This document shows positions 1 through 5,199 of a stretch of DNA of 5,199 nucleotides, one piece after another (positions within the stretch are counted from its first letter, which is position 1; the number at the start of each line of letters is the position of its first letter). Origin of the DNA: Actinomycetales bacterium (lineage in GTDB: Bacteria; Actinomycetota; Actinomycetes; Actinomycetales; JAHECE01). The notes below the pieces were generated by a model. It searched no databases. It had not been told where the DNA came from and saw only the letters and a list, made by a program, of their open reading frames with translations. The translations under genes and the position numbers were made by a program. The stretch is taken from positions 1 through 5,199 of the forward strand of contig JAHECE010000180.1 in the NCBI GenBank assembly GCA_024641895.1, written 5' to 3'.

Positions 1-140
1 CCGAACGGTTCGTCACCGAGCAGGTCGGGCACTCCTACGCCTCGACGACGGCGATCTACACCTCGGTGTCCAACGACTTCAAGACCAAGACCCTCAAGGC
101 TGCCCTCGGACGGGTCTACCGCTCCGAGCAGCAGCAGTGA
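1..140 (+). CDS. Tyrosine recombinase/integrase, C-terminal end (partial)
   Basis: This is the 3' end of a tyrosine-family site-specific recombinase that enters from the left edge; 45 residues plus the TGA stop are visible, read in the frame whose first full codon is at position 3. The visible part carries the last active-site motifs of the family: QVGHSYASTTAIYTSV, where GH is the conserved box-III His and the Tyr nine residues later (TAIYTSV) is the expected nucleophile that attaches covalently to DNA. The remaining tail (NDFKTKTLKAALGRVYRSEQ) is a normal C-terminal helix. The Arg and Lys residues of the active site and the DNA-binding domain are outside the window. It lies 18 bases upstream of the XRE gene on the same strand, so it probably forms an operon with the next two genes. 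Its target site cannot be seen. The family assignment is confident; the subfamily is not. Confidence 0.9.
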   Translation, partial: ERFVTEQVGHSYASTTAIYTSVSNDFKTKTLKAALGRVYRSEQQQ

Positions 141-145
141 CCTCC

Positions 146-153
146 AGGAGGTG
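146..153 (+). promoter_or_regulatory. Ribosome binding site of the XRE gene
   Basis: AGGAGGTG lies about 6 bases before the ATG at 159 and is a near-perfect Shine-Dalgarno. It fixes that ATG as the start and shows that this short gene is really translated, even though it lies only 18 bases after the recombinase stop. Confidence 0.8.
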
Positions 154-158
154 CTCGG

Positions 159-485
159 ATGGCTGAACGGCTGTCGATGCGGTGGAACCTGCGCCAGGTG
201 ATGGCGGCCAGGGGGATGTTCCAGACCACCGACCTGGTCGAGCCGCTGCGCGAACGCGGCGTGGACCTCTCACGGCAGATGATCCACCGGGTGGTGACCA
301 AGACGCCGCAGCGGATCAACACCGACCTGCTGGCGGCGTTGTGCGACATCCTGGACTGCACGCCCAACGACCTGCTCGAGCTGCAGATCGAGCAGGTGCG
401 CCCCGCCGCCGCGGTCAACGACCGCGGTCCGGGCATCGGTGAGCTGCGGCCCATCCGCACCACGCTGCGCCGACCGGAGCAGTGA
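159..485 (+). CDS. XRE/Cro-type helix-turn-helix protein
   Basis: A 108-residue predicted DNA-binding protein. Residues about 7-75 fit the small XRE-type HTH fold of the HTH_26 kind: an N-terminal helix (LRQVMAARGM), a second helix (TDLVEPLRERG), a recognition segment (LSRQMIHRVVTK) and the closing pattern INTDLLAALCDILDCTPNDLLE, which is very typical (the family reads about 'l..La.iC..L.c.p.dLle'). The C-terminal 30 residues are Pro/Arg rich and probably disordered. The start is the ATG behind a strong Shine-Dalgarno. It sits between the recombinase and a recombinase-like zinc-ribbon protein, and its last bases overlap the GTG start of the latter, so the three are likely co-expressed. The likely role is control of the recombinase operon, or acting as an accessory factor in recombination. 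That role is inferred from position; the operator is not identifiable. Confidence 0.87.
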   Translation: MAERLSMRWNLRQVMAARGMFQTTDLVEPLRERGVDLSRQMIHRVVTKTPQRINTDLLAALCDILDCTPNDLLELQIEQVRPAAAVNDRGPGIGELRPIRTTLRRPEQ

Positions 486-1912
486 GCGGGCGGACCTGCG
501 CGTGGTGCTCACGTCCGGGCAGCTCCACCCTGCTGGGCGCCGAACGGGTCTGCACCCGTTGCCGGCGCCGCGCCCACTACCACCCAGCCTGCTGCCCCGG
601 GTGCGGGCGAGAACGCCCGCTCGCCTTCCGCGTCCAGGAGGGACTGGTCTGCGCAGGATGCGCCGGGGTGGCCTCACCGTTCGCCTGCACCCAGTGCGGT
701 CGTGAGGACCACCCCTACGGGGGCCGCCGCTGCGCACGCTGCATCCTGAGCGAACGCCTGACCGAGCTCCTGAGCGACCCCTCGACGGGCGCCGTGCACG
801 CGCGGTTGCGTCCGGTGTTCGACGAGCTCCTCGGCTCCGAGCGCCCGCAGACCGGCATCTGGTGGCTGCTCAAGAAACCCGGCACGGGGCCGGCGCTGCT
901 GGCCCGCATGGCTCGCGGGGAGATCGCCATCGCGCACGAGACGTTCCGCGACCTGCCCCAGGACCGGGCCCACGACTGGCTGCGAGACCTGCTCGCCGCC
1001 ACCGGTGTCCTGGAGCCGTGGGAGCCCCGGATCGAACGGATGACACCCTGGCTCAACGCCGTGCTGGCCCCACTGCCCGCTGACCATGCCGACGTGGTGC
1101 GCCGCTTCGCGCACTGGCACGTCATCCGCAACATGCGCCACGCCGCCGCGCAGGGCCGCCTCACCCAGTGCGTCGCCAACACCGCCCGGCGGTGCATCCG
1201 CGACGCGATCGAGTTCCTCGACCTGCTCGAGCACCACGGAGTGGACCTCCACGACGCGACGCAGGACCACCTCGAGCGCTACCTCGCCGCGCACCCGGGC
1301 CGCGGCGGAAGCGTCGCGAGCTTCATCGCCTGGCTGCGCTCCAGCCGCACCAACACCGCCCTCACCGTCCCCTGGGTGAATCCCGGCCCACCCCAGGTCA
1401 CGATCTCCGACGCTCAACGCTGGGCCGGCGTCGAGCACCTGCTGCACGACGAGCACCTGCGCAGCTACACCCGGCTCGGCGGACTGTTCACCCTGCTCTT
1501 CGCCCAGCCCCTGTCGCGGATCGTGGCCATGCGCACCGACCAAGTCACCACCACCCCCGACGGCAGCGTGCACGTCAGATTCGGCGCCGTCCCGATCCAG
1601 ATGCCCCCGATCCTGGACGACCTGGTCCGCGACCACCTCCAGCTGCGCGGCCAGAGCCCCTACGGGCGCGACGCGGGCTGGCTGTTCCCCGGCGGCATCC
1701 CCGGCCGACCGCTGACCACCGAGAACATCCGCTCCCAACTCGTCGCCATCGGCATCAAGCCCTACCAGACCCGAAAAGCCGCCCATTTCCAGCTCGCCGC
1801 CGAGATCCCCGCACCCGTCCTCGCCGAGCTCCTCGGCACCACCGACCGCAAGGCCGCCAAGTGGGCCCACCTCGCCGCCCGCGACTGGCAGAGCTACATC
1901 GCCCTGCGCTGA
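482..1912 (+). CDS. Zinc-ribbon protein with degenerate tyrosine-recombinase fold
   Basis: A 476-residue protein of unknown function. The first 90 residues hold six CxxC knuckles (Cys 6/9, 24/27, 38/41, 57/60, 69/72, 84/87), enough for three zinc ribbons. Residues about 205-290 look like the helical SAM-like core-binding domain of integrases. Residues about 310-476 resemble the catalytic domain: LLFAQPLSRIVAMRTDQV aligns with the box-I motif 'TGLRisELlaLrW.Dv', and residues 447-476 (LAELLGTTDR.AAKWAHLAARDW) align with the LGH...Tyr end of the recombinase upstream. The box-I Arg appears to be Pro343, the LGH His is Thr453 and the Tyr position is Trp461; an Arg (Arg431, in QTRKAAHF) remains near box II. 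It therefore probably binds DNA without cleaving it. The GTG start at 482 overlaps the preceding TGA (GTGA), which indicates translational coupling. From memory, related proteins with a Trp at this position are common in Actinobacteria beside integrases and are usually annotated hypothetical. The fold call is inference from motifs. Confidence 0.82.
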   Translation: MSGRTCAWCSRPGSSTLLGAERVCTRCRRRAHYHPACCPGCGRERPLAFRVQEGLVCAGCAGVASPFACTQCGREDHPYGGRRCARCILSERLTELLSDPSTGAVHARLRPVFDELLGSERPQTGIWWLLKKPGTGPALLARMARGEIAIAHETFRDLPQDRAHDWLRDLLAATGVLEPWEPRIERMTPWLNAVLAPLPADHADVVRRFAHWHVIRNMRHAAAQGRLTQCVANTARRCIRDAIEFLDLLEHHGVDLHDATQDHLERYLAAHPGRGGSVASFIAWLRSSRTNTALTVPWVNPGPPQVTISDAQRWAGVEHLLHDEHLRSYTRLGGLFTLLFAQPLSRIVAMRTDQVTTTPDGSVHVRFGAVPIQMPPILDDLVRDHLQLRGQSPYGRDAGWLFPGGIPGRPLTTENIRSQLVAIGIKPYQTRKAAHFQLAAEIPAPVLAELLGTTDRKAAKWAHLAARDWQSYIALR

Positions 1913-1914
1913 CC

Positions 1915-3024
1915 GCGCACAGGGACGACGTCGACGCGGAACTCGAGGCGATCCTCAGCAGTCTCGTCGAGGCGTTCGCCGCGGGTGTCGCGCGGGCGCG
2001 ATGACCGCTCAAGACCGAGGTCCACGCCAGCGAGGTGCTGGGGCACCTGGAGGCGACGCTCGCCACGACGGGCTGCTTCCGCCGGACGCCGGAGACGACG
2101 ACCCGCTGGCCTGCTGTTCGCTCAGGTCGTTACCCATGCCCACGGGTTGCGGACCGCCAAGGGCCTGGCGGTGCTGCACCCTCAATGTGTTCGCCGACGA
2201 CGAGTTCCGCGAGCACGTCACCTCCGCTGCGCACGACCTCACCGCTTCGGGGATCAGGCAGCCGGCGTGGGCTCGGACGATCGGCCGGCCCGACGTCGAG
2301 CGGTGCTAGCGGTTCGGGGACATCGTCGGCAGCCAGGTGTCGATCCACGTGGCCTTCGCCCGCAGCCGGCAACGCCACGGGCTGGCTGTGCTCATAGACC
2401 ACGAGCTCGGCGGCGGGGTGAAGGACTGCTGGGTCAGCGAGGACCCCGACCAGATGTGGCGCTCGGTCCGCCGCTCGGCCCAAGCCAGCGCTGGCACGTT
2501 CTTCGACGAGATCAGCTGGTTCGAGGCTCGCGACAGGCTCCTGACGGCGGTAACCCACGAGACCTGCCCGGTCGCCCCCGACCAGGTCGACGACGTCGGA
2601 CGGTTCCTCCACCTCCTGGCCGCGCGTCTGACCGTGGCCACCGACGACGCTCTCGCCACGGCACCGACGACGGGCCATCAGCCGCCGCCGAACCGGCGAC
2701 GTCGAACGTCCCGTCGTCCCGCGGTCGACCGCGGCGACCGCCGGAGGTCCTGCAGCTCTAGGTCACCCTCCGGGCTCCAAGCCGCCGATCTGGCGTCGCC
2801 TCGAGGTGTGCCGCCGACATCGCCCGCGATCGACTCCATCAGGTGCTCCAGGTCACCTTCGACTGGCACGGAGGTCACCTCCATGCGTTCGACACGGCCG
2901 ACCGCACCTACGGCGACCCGGCGTCGGGCACACCTGGGAACGGGGCCTCCGCCTCACCCGCATCGACCCCGTCGGTGGAGCCCTCGACTACACCGGAAGC
3001 GCGCCTGACGGAGCCCGGGCATAG
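1915..3024 (+). pseudogene. Decayed gene with pRiA4b ORF-3-like C-terminal domain
   Basis: Remnants of one protein run through all three + frames. Frame 1 from 1918 gives DDVDAELEAILSSLVEAF, then a TGA at 2002-2004, then KTEVHASEVLGHLEATLATTG. About 2105-2175 a second frame gives GLLFAQVVTHAHGLRTAKGL. A third frame from about 2185 to 2650 gives FADDEFREHV, the TAG at 2307-2309, then SIHVAFA and LAVLIDHELGGGVKDCWVSE, the recognisable core ('vlVDH.lGG..KD..v') of an actinobacterial family I recall. Then come VLQL, a TAG at 2759-2761, VTLR, a frame change near 2772-2774, KPPIWRRLEV, a frame change at 2809-2812, and ADIARDRLHQVLQVTFDWHGGHLHAF, the signature of the plasmid pRiA4b ORF-3-like domain. 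A final frame gives HTWERGLRLTRIDPV to a stop at 3024; this resembles the domain's 'GD.WEH.l.le' strand, with the roughly 30 residues normally before it missing. No start codon is present at the left end. The original function is unknown. Confidence 0.8.
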
Positions 3025-3112
3025 CGGGGACCGCTGCGGCTCATTCGCGGTGAGAACCCGCCGGGAGCTGACTCGTGTCCGGCCGGCACCGCGCAGAAGT
3101 AGCGGCCCAGCC
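3025..3112. other. Intergenic spacer between convergent gene ends
   Basis: Eighty-eight bases lie between the end of the pseudogene and the stop codon of the minus-strand lipoprotein gene. I see no coding pattern. The GC-rich stretch contains only short imperfect inverted repeats (for example around CCGGCCGG) and no T-run, so a terminator cannot be supported although one would be expected between convergent genes. Confidence 0.5.
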
Positions 3113-3976
3113 TCAGGACTGCGCGGATTCGATCGCCGACAGGATCGCGGCCACGGTCGCCTGCCCGCCGGGGTCGTCGCTGGGCAGCTGGGCCCACGGA
3201 TCCTGGCTGGGGTCGAGGAACAGTGGCGTTCCGTGCGTTCCGTCGGGAATTGTCACGAGGGTGACGTCGTAGCCGGCTTCATCGAGCGCCCGGGCGGCAT
3301 TCTCGGACTGCCACGCGGGGCACGTCTCGTCCTTCTCACCAGCCACCAGCGTCACCGGAGTCCCGGCCTCGGGCATGGTCACATCACTGATGGGGTCATC
3401 CGGGGAGTCGTAGTAACACCCCTCCATCGCCACGATGGCAACGAAATCGGGCCGTCCGTCGATGCACGGATCCAGGGCCCCGCCAGTCTCGTCCAGCACA
3501 TCGTCCCTGGGGATCAGCACGATGCTGGCTCCCAGGCTGTGCCCCACCAATGTCCACGACTGATCGGGGTCGGCCCCGTAGTCCCCGGCCACGCTGGCGG
3601 CGTACTGGTTCGCGCACACCAGGTCCTGCTTCATCTCGATCGGCGCGCCCATCGACCGGAAGTCGGGGACGAAGACCACCACCCCCTGTTTGGCGAGCTC
3701 GGTGGCCAGCACATCCCAGTCCTCCTTCACCCCGCCCAGGCCATGGAACCCGACCACGACCGGCCAAGCGCCCTCCGCATCCGGGGCCCACACCCCGATC
3801 TCCTGGGTGTACTCACCGGACACCACACCGAAGGTCACGTCGAACGGTTGCCCTCCACTGCTCTGCCCAGTGCTTCCTCCGCATCCGGCCAAGCCCATTC
3901 CCACCGCGATCGTCGCAACCAGCGATCCAGCAATCCGCGTCCGATGCACGACACACCCCATCCCCGGGGAATCCAC
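3113..3976 (-). CDS. Secreted alpha/beta-hydrolase lipoprotein (esterase-like)
   Basis: A 287-residue predicted serine hydrolase anchored to the outer face of the membrane. Residues 11-32 form a lipoprotein signal peptide: basic HRTR, a hydrophobic core (IAGSLVATIAVGMG) and the lipobox LAGC with Cys32 as the acylated residue, followed by a flexible GGSTGQSSGG linker. The hydrolase has the oxyanion segment FHGLGG (77-82), the nucleophile elbow GHSLG (Ser147), a probable acid Asp216 in AGEKDE and a probable His248 in DGTHGT, all in the correct order and spacing. Four further Cys (121, 171, 187, 219) could form disulfides, as expected outside the cell. The overall layout recalls dienelactone-hydrolase, chlorophyllase or cutinase-like esterases; the substrate cannot be told. 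The start may be the GTG at 3976 or the in-frame ATG at 3959-3961, which gives a shorter n-region; neither has a clear ribosome site. It is the only minus-strand gene and its third positions look less GC-biased than those of its neighbours, suggesting separately acquired cargo. Confidence 0.9.
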   Translation of the reverse strand: MDSPGMGCVVHRTRIAGSLVATIAVGMGLAGCGGSTGQSSGGQPFDVTFGVVSGEYTQEIGVWAPDAEGAWPVVVGFHGLGGVKEDWDVLATELAKQGVVVFVPDFRSMGAPIEMKQDLVCANQYAASVAGDYGADPDQSWTLVGHSLGASIVLIPRDDVLDETGGALDPCIDGRPDFVAIVAMEGCYYDSPDDPISDVTMPEAGTPVTLVAGEKDETCPAWQSENAARALDEAGYDVTLVTIPDGTHGTPLFLDPSQDPWAQLPSDDPGGQATVAAILSAIESAQS

Positions 3977-3986
3977 CCCGTGACCA

Positions 3987-4011
3987 CGACAGCCTCGCGC
4001 CGTCCCTGTCG
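3987..4011. repeat. Inverted repeat upstream of the lipoprotein start
   Basis: CGACAG (3987-3992) and CTGTCG (4006-4011) form a perfect 6-base inverted repeat with a 13-base spacer, 11 bases upstream of the lipoprotein GTG. It could be an operator or a hairpin in the leader. Six base pairs alone can occur by chance in this composition. Confidence 0.35.
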
Positions 4012-4049
4012 CAATCGACGCTATCCCCGGTCGCCTGCCACGAACTTGG

Positions 4050-4089
4050 GACCACCGGGCCGGGCTTCGGGACTGTCAACCGGTGGGTC
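4050..4089. repeat. Long-armed inverted repeat upstream of relaxase operon
   Basis: GACCACCGG (4050-4058) pairs with CCGGTGGGTC (4080-4089): seven perfect base pairs, one bulged G at 4087, then two more pairs, around a 21-base spacer. It is the strongest symmetric element in the divergent region and also covers the TTGACA seen on the minus strand. It could serve as an operator for the divergent promoters or as part of an origin of transfer. The pairing is seen directly; the role is inferred. Confidence 0.45.
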
Positions 4090-4172
4090 GGGGGGCTGGC
4101 CTGCGCACCCACGGGCACGCATTCGCCCAAGTCGAATACGACAGGTCCGCCAATACAAGCGTGACCACGTGC

Positions 4173-4185
4173 GCGCCGGCGGCGC
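4173..4185. repeat. Small GC-rich hairpin
   Basis: GCGCC-GGC-GGCGC is a perfect 5-base stem with a 3-base loop, just upstream of the zinc-ribbon gene. Such hairpins are frequent in DNA of this composition; no T-run follows, so it is not called a terminator. Confidence 0.25.
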
Positions 4186-4234
4186 TCTATGGGCCGTGAA
4201 CCAGATCAGGACAGGCGGGGCGATACCGGGCGGT

Positions 4235-4516
4235 GTGACCGTCGGGCGCGCCCTCCGCCGCGTCGACGGCGTCATCGTCGCGCAGTGCGTCGAGTGCCGG
4301 CAGTCGTTCTCGCCGCGGCGGCGCGACGCGCGGTTCTGTTCGCGCGCCTGCCAGGCACGGGCGTGGCGACGTCGCCCAAGCCTTCGCCGCTGTGAGTCGT
4401 GTCGTCGCCCGCTTCCGGCCCGAGCGCGATCCGTCCGACGTTTCTGCTCAGACTTATGCCGCAAGCGAGCACACCGCGCTCGGCCCGGTGCCGTGGACGG
4501 GGGCGGCCTCCGGTGA
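4235..4516 (+). CDS. Small double zinc-ribbon protein upstream of relaxase
   Basis: A 93-residue, very Arg-rich protein with two tandem Cys4 motifs of the 'CxxC...RFCSxxCxxR' kind: Cys18/21 with Cys35/39 (CVEC ... RFCSRACQARAWRRR) and Cys53/56 with Cys71/75 (CESC ... RFCSDLCRKRAHRAR). Each should bind one zinc; the basic tail after each CS..C points to nucleic-acid binding. The function is not known to me; similar short ribbons occur in phage and plasmid proteins. The GTG at 4235 is chosen because it starts shortly before the first motif, but a GTG at 4196 in the same frame (MNQIRTGG...) is possible and neither has a strong ribosome site. Its TGA overlaps the relaxase ATG by one base (TGATG), so both are likely translated from one message. 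A role as relaxosome accessory protein or operon regulator is inference from this position. The same frame stays open far upstream to about 2843, but that part is antisense to the lipoprotein gene or belongs to the pseudogene. Confidence 0.75.
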   Translation: MTVGRALRRVDGVIVAQCVECRQSFSPRRRDARFCSRACQARAWRRRPSLRRCESCRRPLPARARSVRRFCSDLCRKRAHRARPGAVDGGGLR

Positions 4517-5199
4517 TGAGCATGTGCGTCAGGTACGCCGGTGACTCCTACACCTACCTCCTGGACTCCGTGGCCACCGACCACGGACGCGCCCCAGCGG
4601 GCGCGAGCGCGTCTCCGATGACGAGGTACTACGCCGCACACGGCACCCCACCGGGAACCTGGCTCGGCACCGGCCTCGCCGGCCTCAACGACGGCAACGG
4701 ACTCACGGCCGGGTCGTCGGTCGCGCCAGCGCAGATGGAACGGCTCTTCGCCAACGGCGCCGACCCCTTTAACGGCGCGAAGCTCGGCCAGTCGCCACAC
4801 ATCTACTCGGGCAGCGACTCGCGGCGTCCGGTCGCTGGCTTCGACTGCACGTTCACCGCCCCGAAGTCCGTGTCCGTCCTGTGGGCACTGGCCGACCAGC
4901 CAACCCGCGAGGTCATCTACGCCGCCCACCGGCAGGCCATCGCCGACGTGATCGCCGTGATCGAGCGGGACGTCGCCAAGACACGGATCGGCACGAACGG
5001 CGTCGCGCAGGTCGACGTCCGGGGCGTCGTTGCGGCGGCGTTCGACCACTGGGACTCCCGCGAGAACGACCCCAACCTGCACACTCACGTCGTCATCGCC
5101 AATCGGGCGCAGGGCGCGGACGGGAGGTGGCGGACCCTGGATTCCCGGGCGATCCACAGGGCCGTCGTCGCGATGTCCGAGCGGTACGACACCCTCATC
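4516..5199 (+). CDS. MobF-type conjugative relaxase (TrwC/TraI family), N-terminal part
   Basis: The first 228 residues of a relaxase, cut by the right edge. This enzyme nicks one strand at the origin of transfer, stays bound to the 5' end through a Tyr and leads the strand into the recipient; family members usually also carry a helicase domain, which would lie outside the window. Visible features are an N-terminal AGDSYTYLLDSVA with Tyr12 and Tyr14 as candidates for the catalytic Tyr, then YYAAHGTPPGTWLGTGLAGL (about 38-57), the family motif GFDCTFTAPKSVSVLWAL (108-125), and the metal-binding histidines His178 in FDHWDSRENDP and His189/His191 in NLHTHVV, forming the three-His cluster, followed by ANRAQGADGRWRTLDSR. 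The ATG at 4516 overlaps the upstream TGA; a GTG at 4513 and an ATG at 4522 are also in frame, but 4516 gives the family's usual distance to the AGD.YTYL motif. All residues needed in this part are present, so the gene looks functional. Confidence 0.94.
   Translation, partial: MSMCVRYAGDSYTYLLDSVATDHGRAPAGASASPMTRYYAAHGTPPGTWLGTGLAGLNDGNGLTAGSSVAPAQMERLFANGADPFNGAKLGQSPHIYSGSDSRRPVAGFDCTFTAPKSVSVLWALADQPTREVIYAAHRQAIADVIAVIERDVAKTRIGTNGVAQVDVRGVVAAAFDHWDSRENDPNLHTHVVIANRAQGADGRWRTLDSRAIHRAVVAMSERYDTLI

Larger units (their letters stand above)
3977..4234. promoter_or_regulatory. Divergent intergenic region, candidate control or transfer-origin DNA
   Basis: This 258-base region lies between the divergently oriented lipoprotein gene and the zinc-ribbon/relaxase pair, so promoters for both directions must lie here or nearby. 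On the minus strand a perfect TTGACA (reverse complement of 4074-4079) is present, but no good -10 element lies 16-18 bases downstream. A TAGCGT at 4023-4018 could be a -10 but lacks a matching -35. The region also holds the inverted repeats listed separately and five copies of GACAG/CTGTC (3988, 4006, 4073, 4140, 4210). No open frame here has convincing codon usage. The location just upstream of a MobF relaxase operon makes an origin of transfer possible; no known nic sequence is recognised. Confidence 0.4.

Noticed and set aside
141..151. Palindrome CCTCC-A-GGAGG covering the XRE ribosome site, possible translational switch
   Set aside because: The arms are separated by one base, too short a loop for a hairpin in RNA; the symmetry may be coincidental with the Shine-Dalgarno.
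674..1870. A 398-codon minus-strand open frame opposite the zinc-ribbon recombinase-like gene
   Set aside because: Composition (Gly, Val, Glu, Asp runs without motif) is that of a mirror frame; the plus-strand protein has ordered Cys pairs and a recombinase-like fold.
2307..2761. Stop-codon recoding at two TAG codons in the central region
   Set aside because: The TAGs replace different residues (Trp and Lys expected) and lie beside several frameshifts and a deletion, which fits gene decay rather than programmed readthrough.
3025..3112. Bidirectional terminator between the pseudogene and the lipoprotein gene
   Set aside because: Only short imperfect stems are present and no T-tract follows on either strand.
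4018..4079. Minus-strand promoter for the lipoprotein gene (TTGACA at 4079-4074, TAGCGT at 4023-4018)
   Set aside because: The two elements are about 50 bases apart, so they cannot form one promoter, and neither has a good partner at 16-18 bases.
2843..4516. A continuous + strand open frame of 557 codons
   Set aside because: It begins in the pRiA4b ORF-3 remnant, then runs antisense through the well-supported lipoprotein gene with low-complexity, shadow-like composition, and only its last 93 codons (the zinc ribbons) look real.
4021..5157. A 378-codon minus-strand open frame opposite the relaxase
   Set aside because: It is antisense to a relaxase with clear family motifs; its Arg/Gly/Ala-rich translation shows no recognisable domain and is typical of high-GC shadow frames.

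Overview
The window reads as high-GC actinobacterial DNA from an accessory region, probably an integrative conjugative element or plasmid. The basis is the strongly GC-biased third codon positions, GTG starts, tightly overlapping genes, a family of recombinase-like proteins I associate with Actinobacteria, and a MobF relaxase of the type seen on actinobacterial plasmids. I cannot name the species.

Left part (1-1912, + strand): a compact, apparently co-transcribed trio. It consists of the last 45 residues of a tyrosine recombinase (the rest lies off the left edge), a small XRE-type helix-turn-helix protein behind a strong Shine-Dalgarno, and a 476-residue protein with six CxxC knuckles at its N-terminus and a tyrosine-recombinase-like fold at its C-terminus. 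The third gene starts inside the stop codon of the second (GTGA overlap). In this last protein the positions of the catalytic Arg and Tyr look replaced (Pro, Trp), so it is probably a non-catalytic DNA-binding partner of the intact recombinase upstream.

Centre (about 1915-3024): no intact gene, but a decayed one. Pieces of one protein can be followed through all three + frames, ending in a plasmid pRiA4b ORF-3-like domain. I count two clear in-frame TAG stops, a further TGA, at least four frame changes, and a probable internal deletion. Its N-terminus begins abruptly a few bases after the stop of the trio, as if the trio's right end sits next to, or inserted into, this gene.

Right-centre (3113-3976, - strand): a secreted alpha/beta-hydrolase lipoprotein with a recognisable lipobox, GxSxG elbow, and acid and His residues. 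It is the only gene on the minus strand and looks like cargo. A divergent intergenic region (3977-4234) separates it from the right-hand genes and carries several inverted repeats.

Right part (4235-5199, + strand): a small Arg-rich protein with two Cys4 zinc ribbons, overlapping by one base (TGATG) the start of a MobF/TrwC-type conjugative relaxase that runs off the right edge. The two are probably made together. The inverted repeats upstream are candidates for an operator or an origin of transfer, but this is inference only.

Taken together, the window joins an integrase module, a gene graveyard, a cargo hydrolase and the start of a conjugation module.
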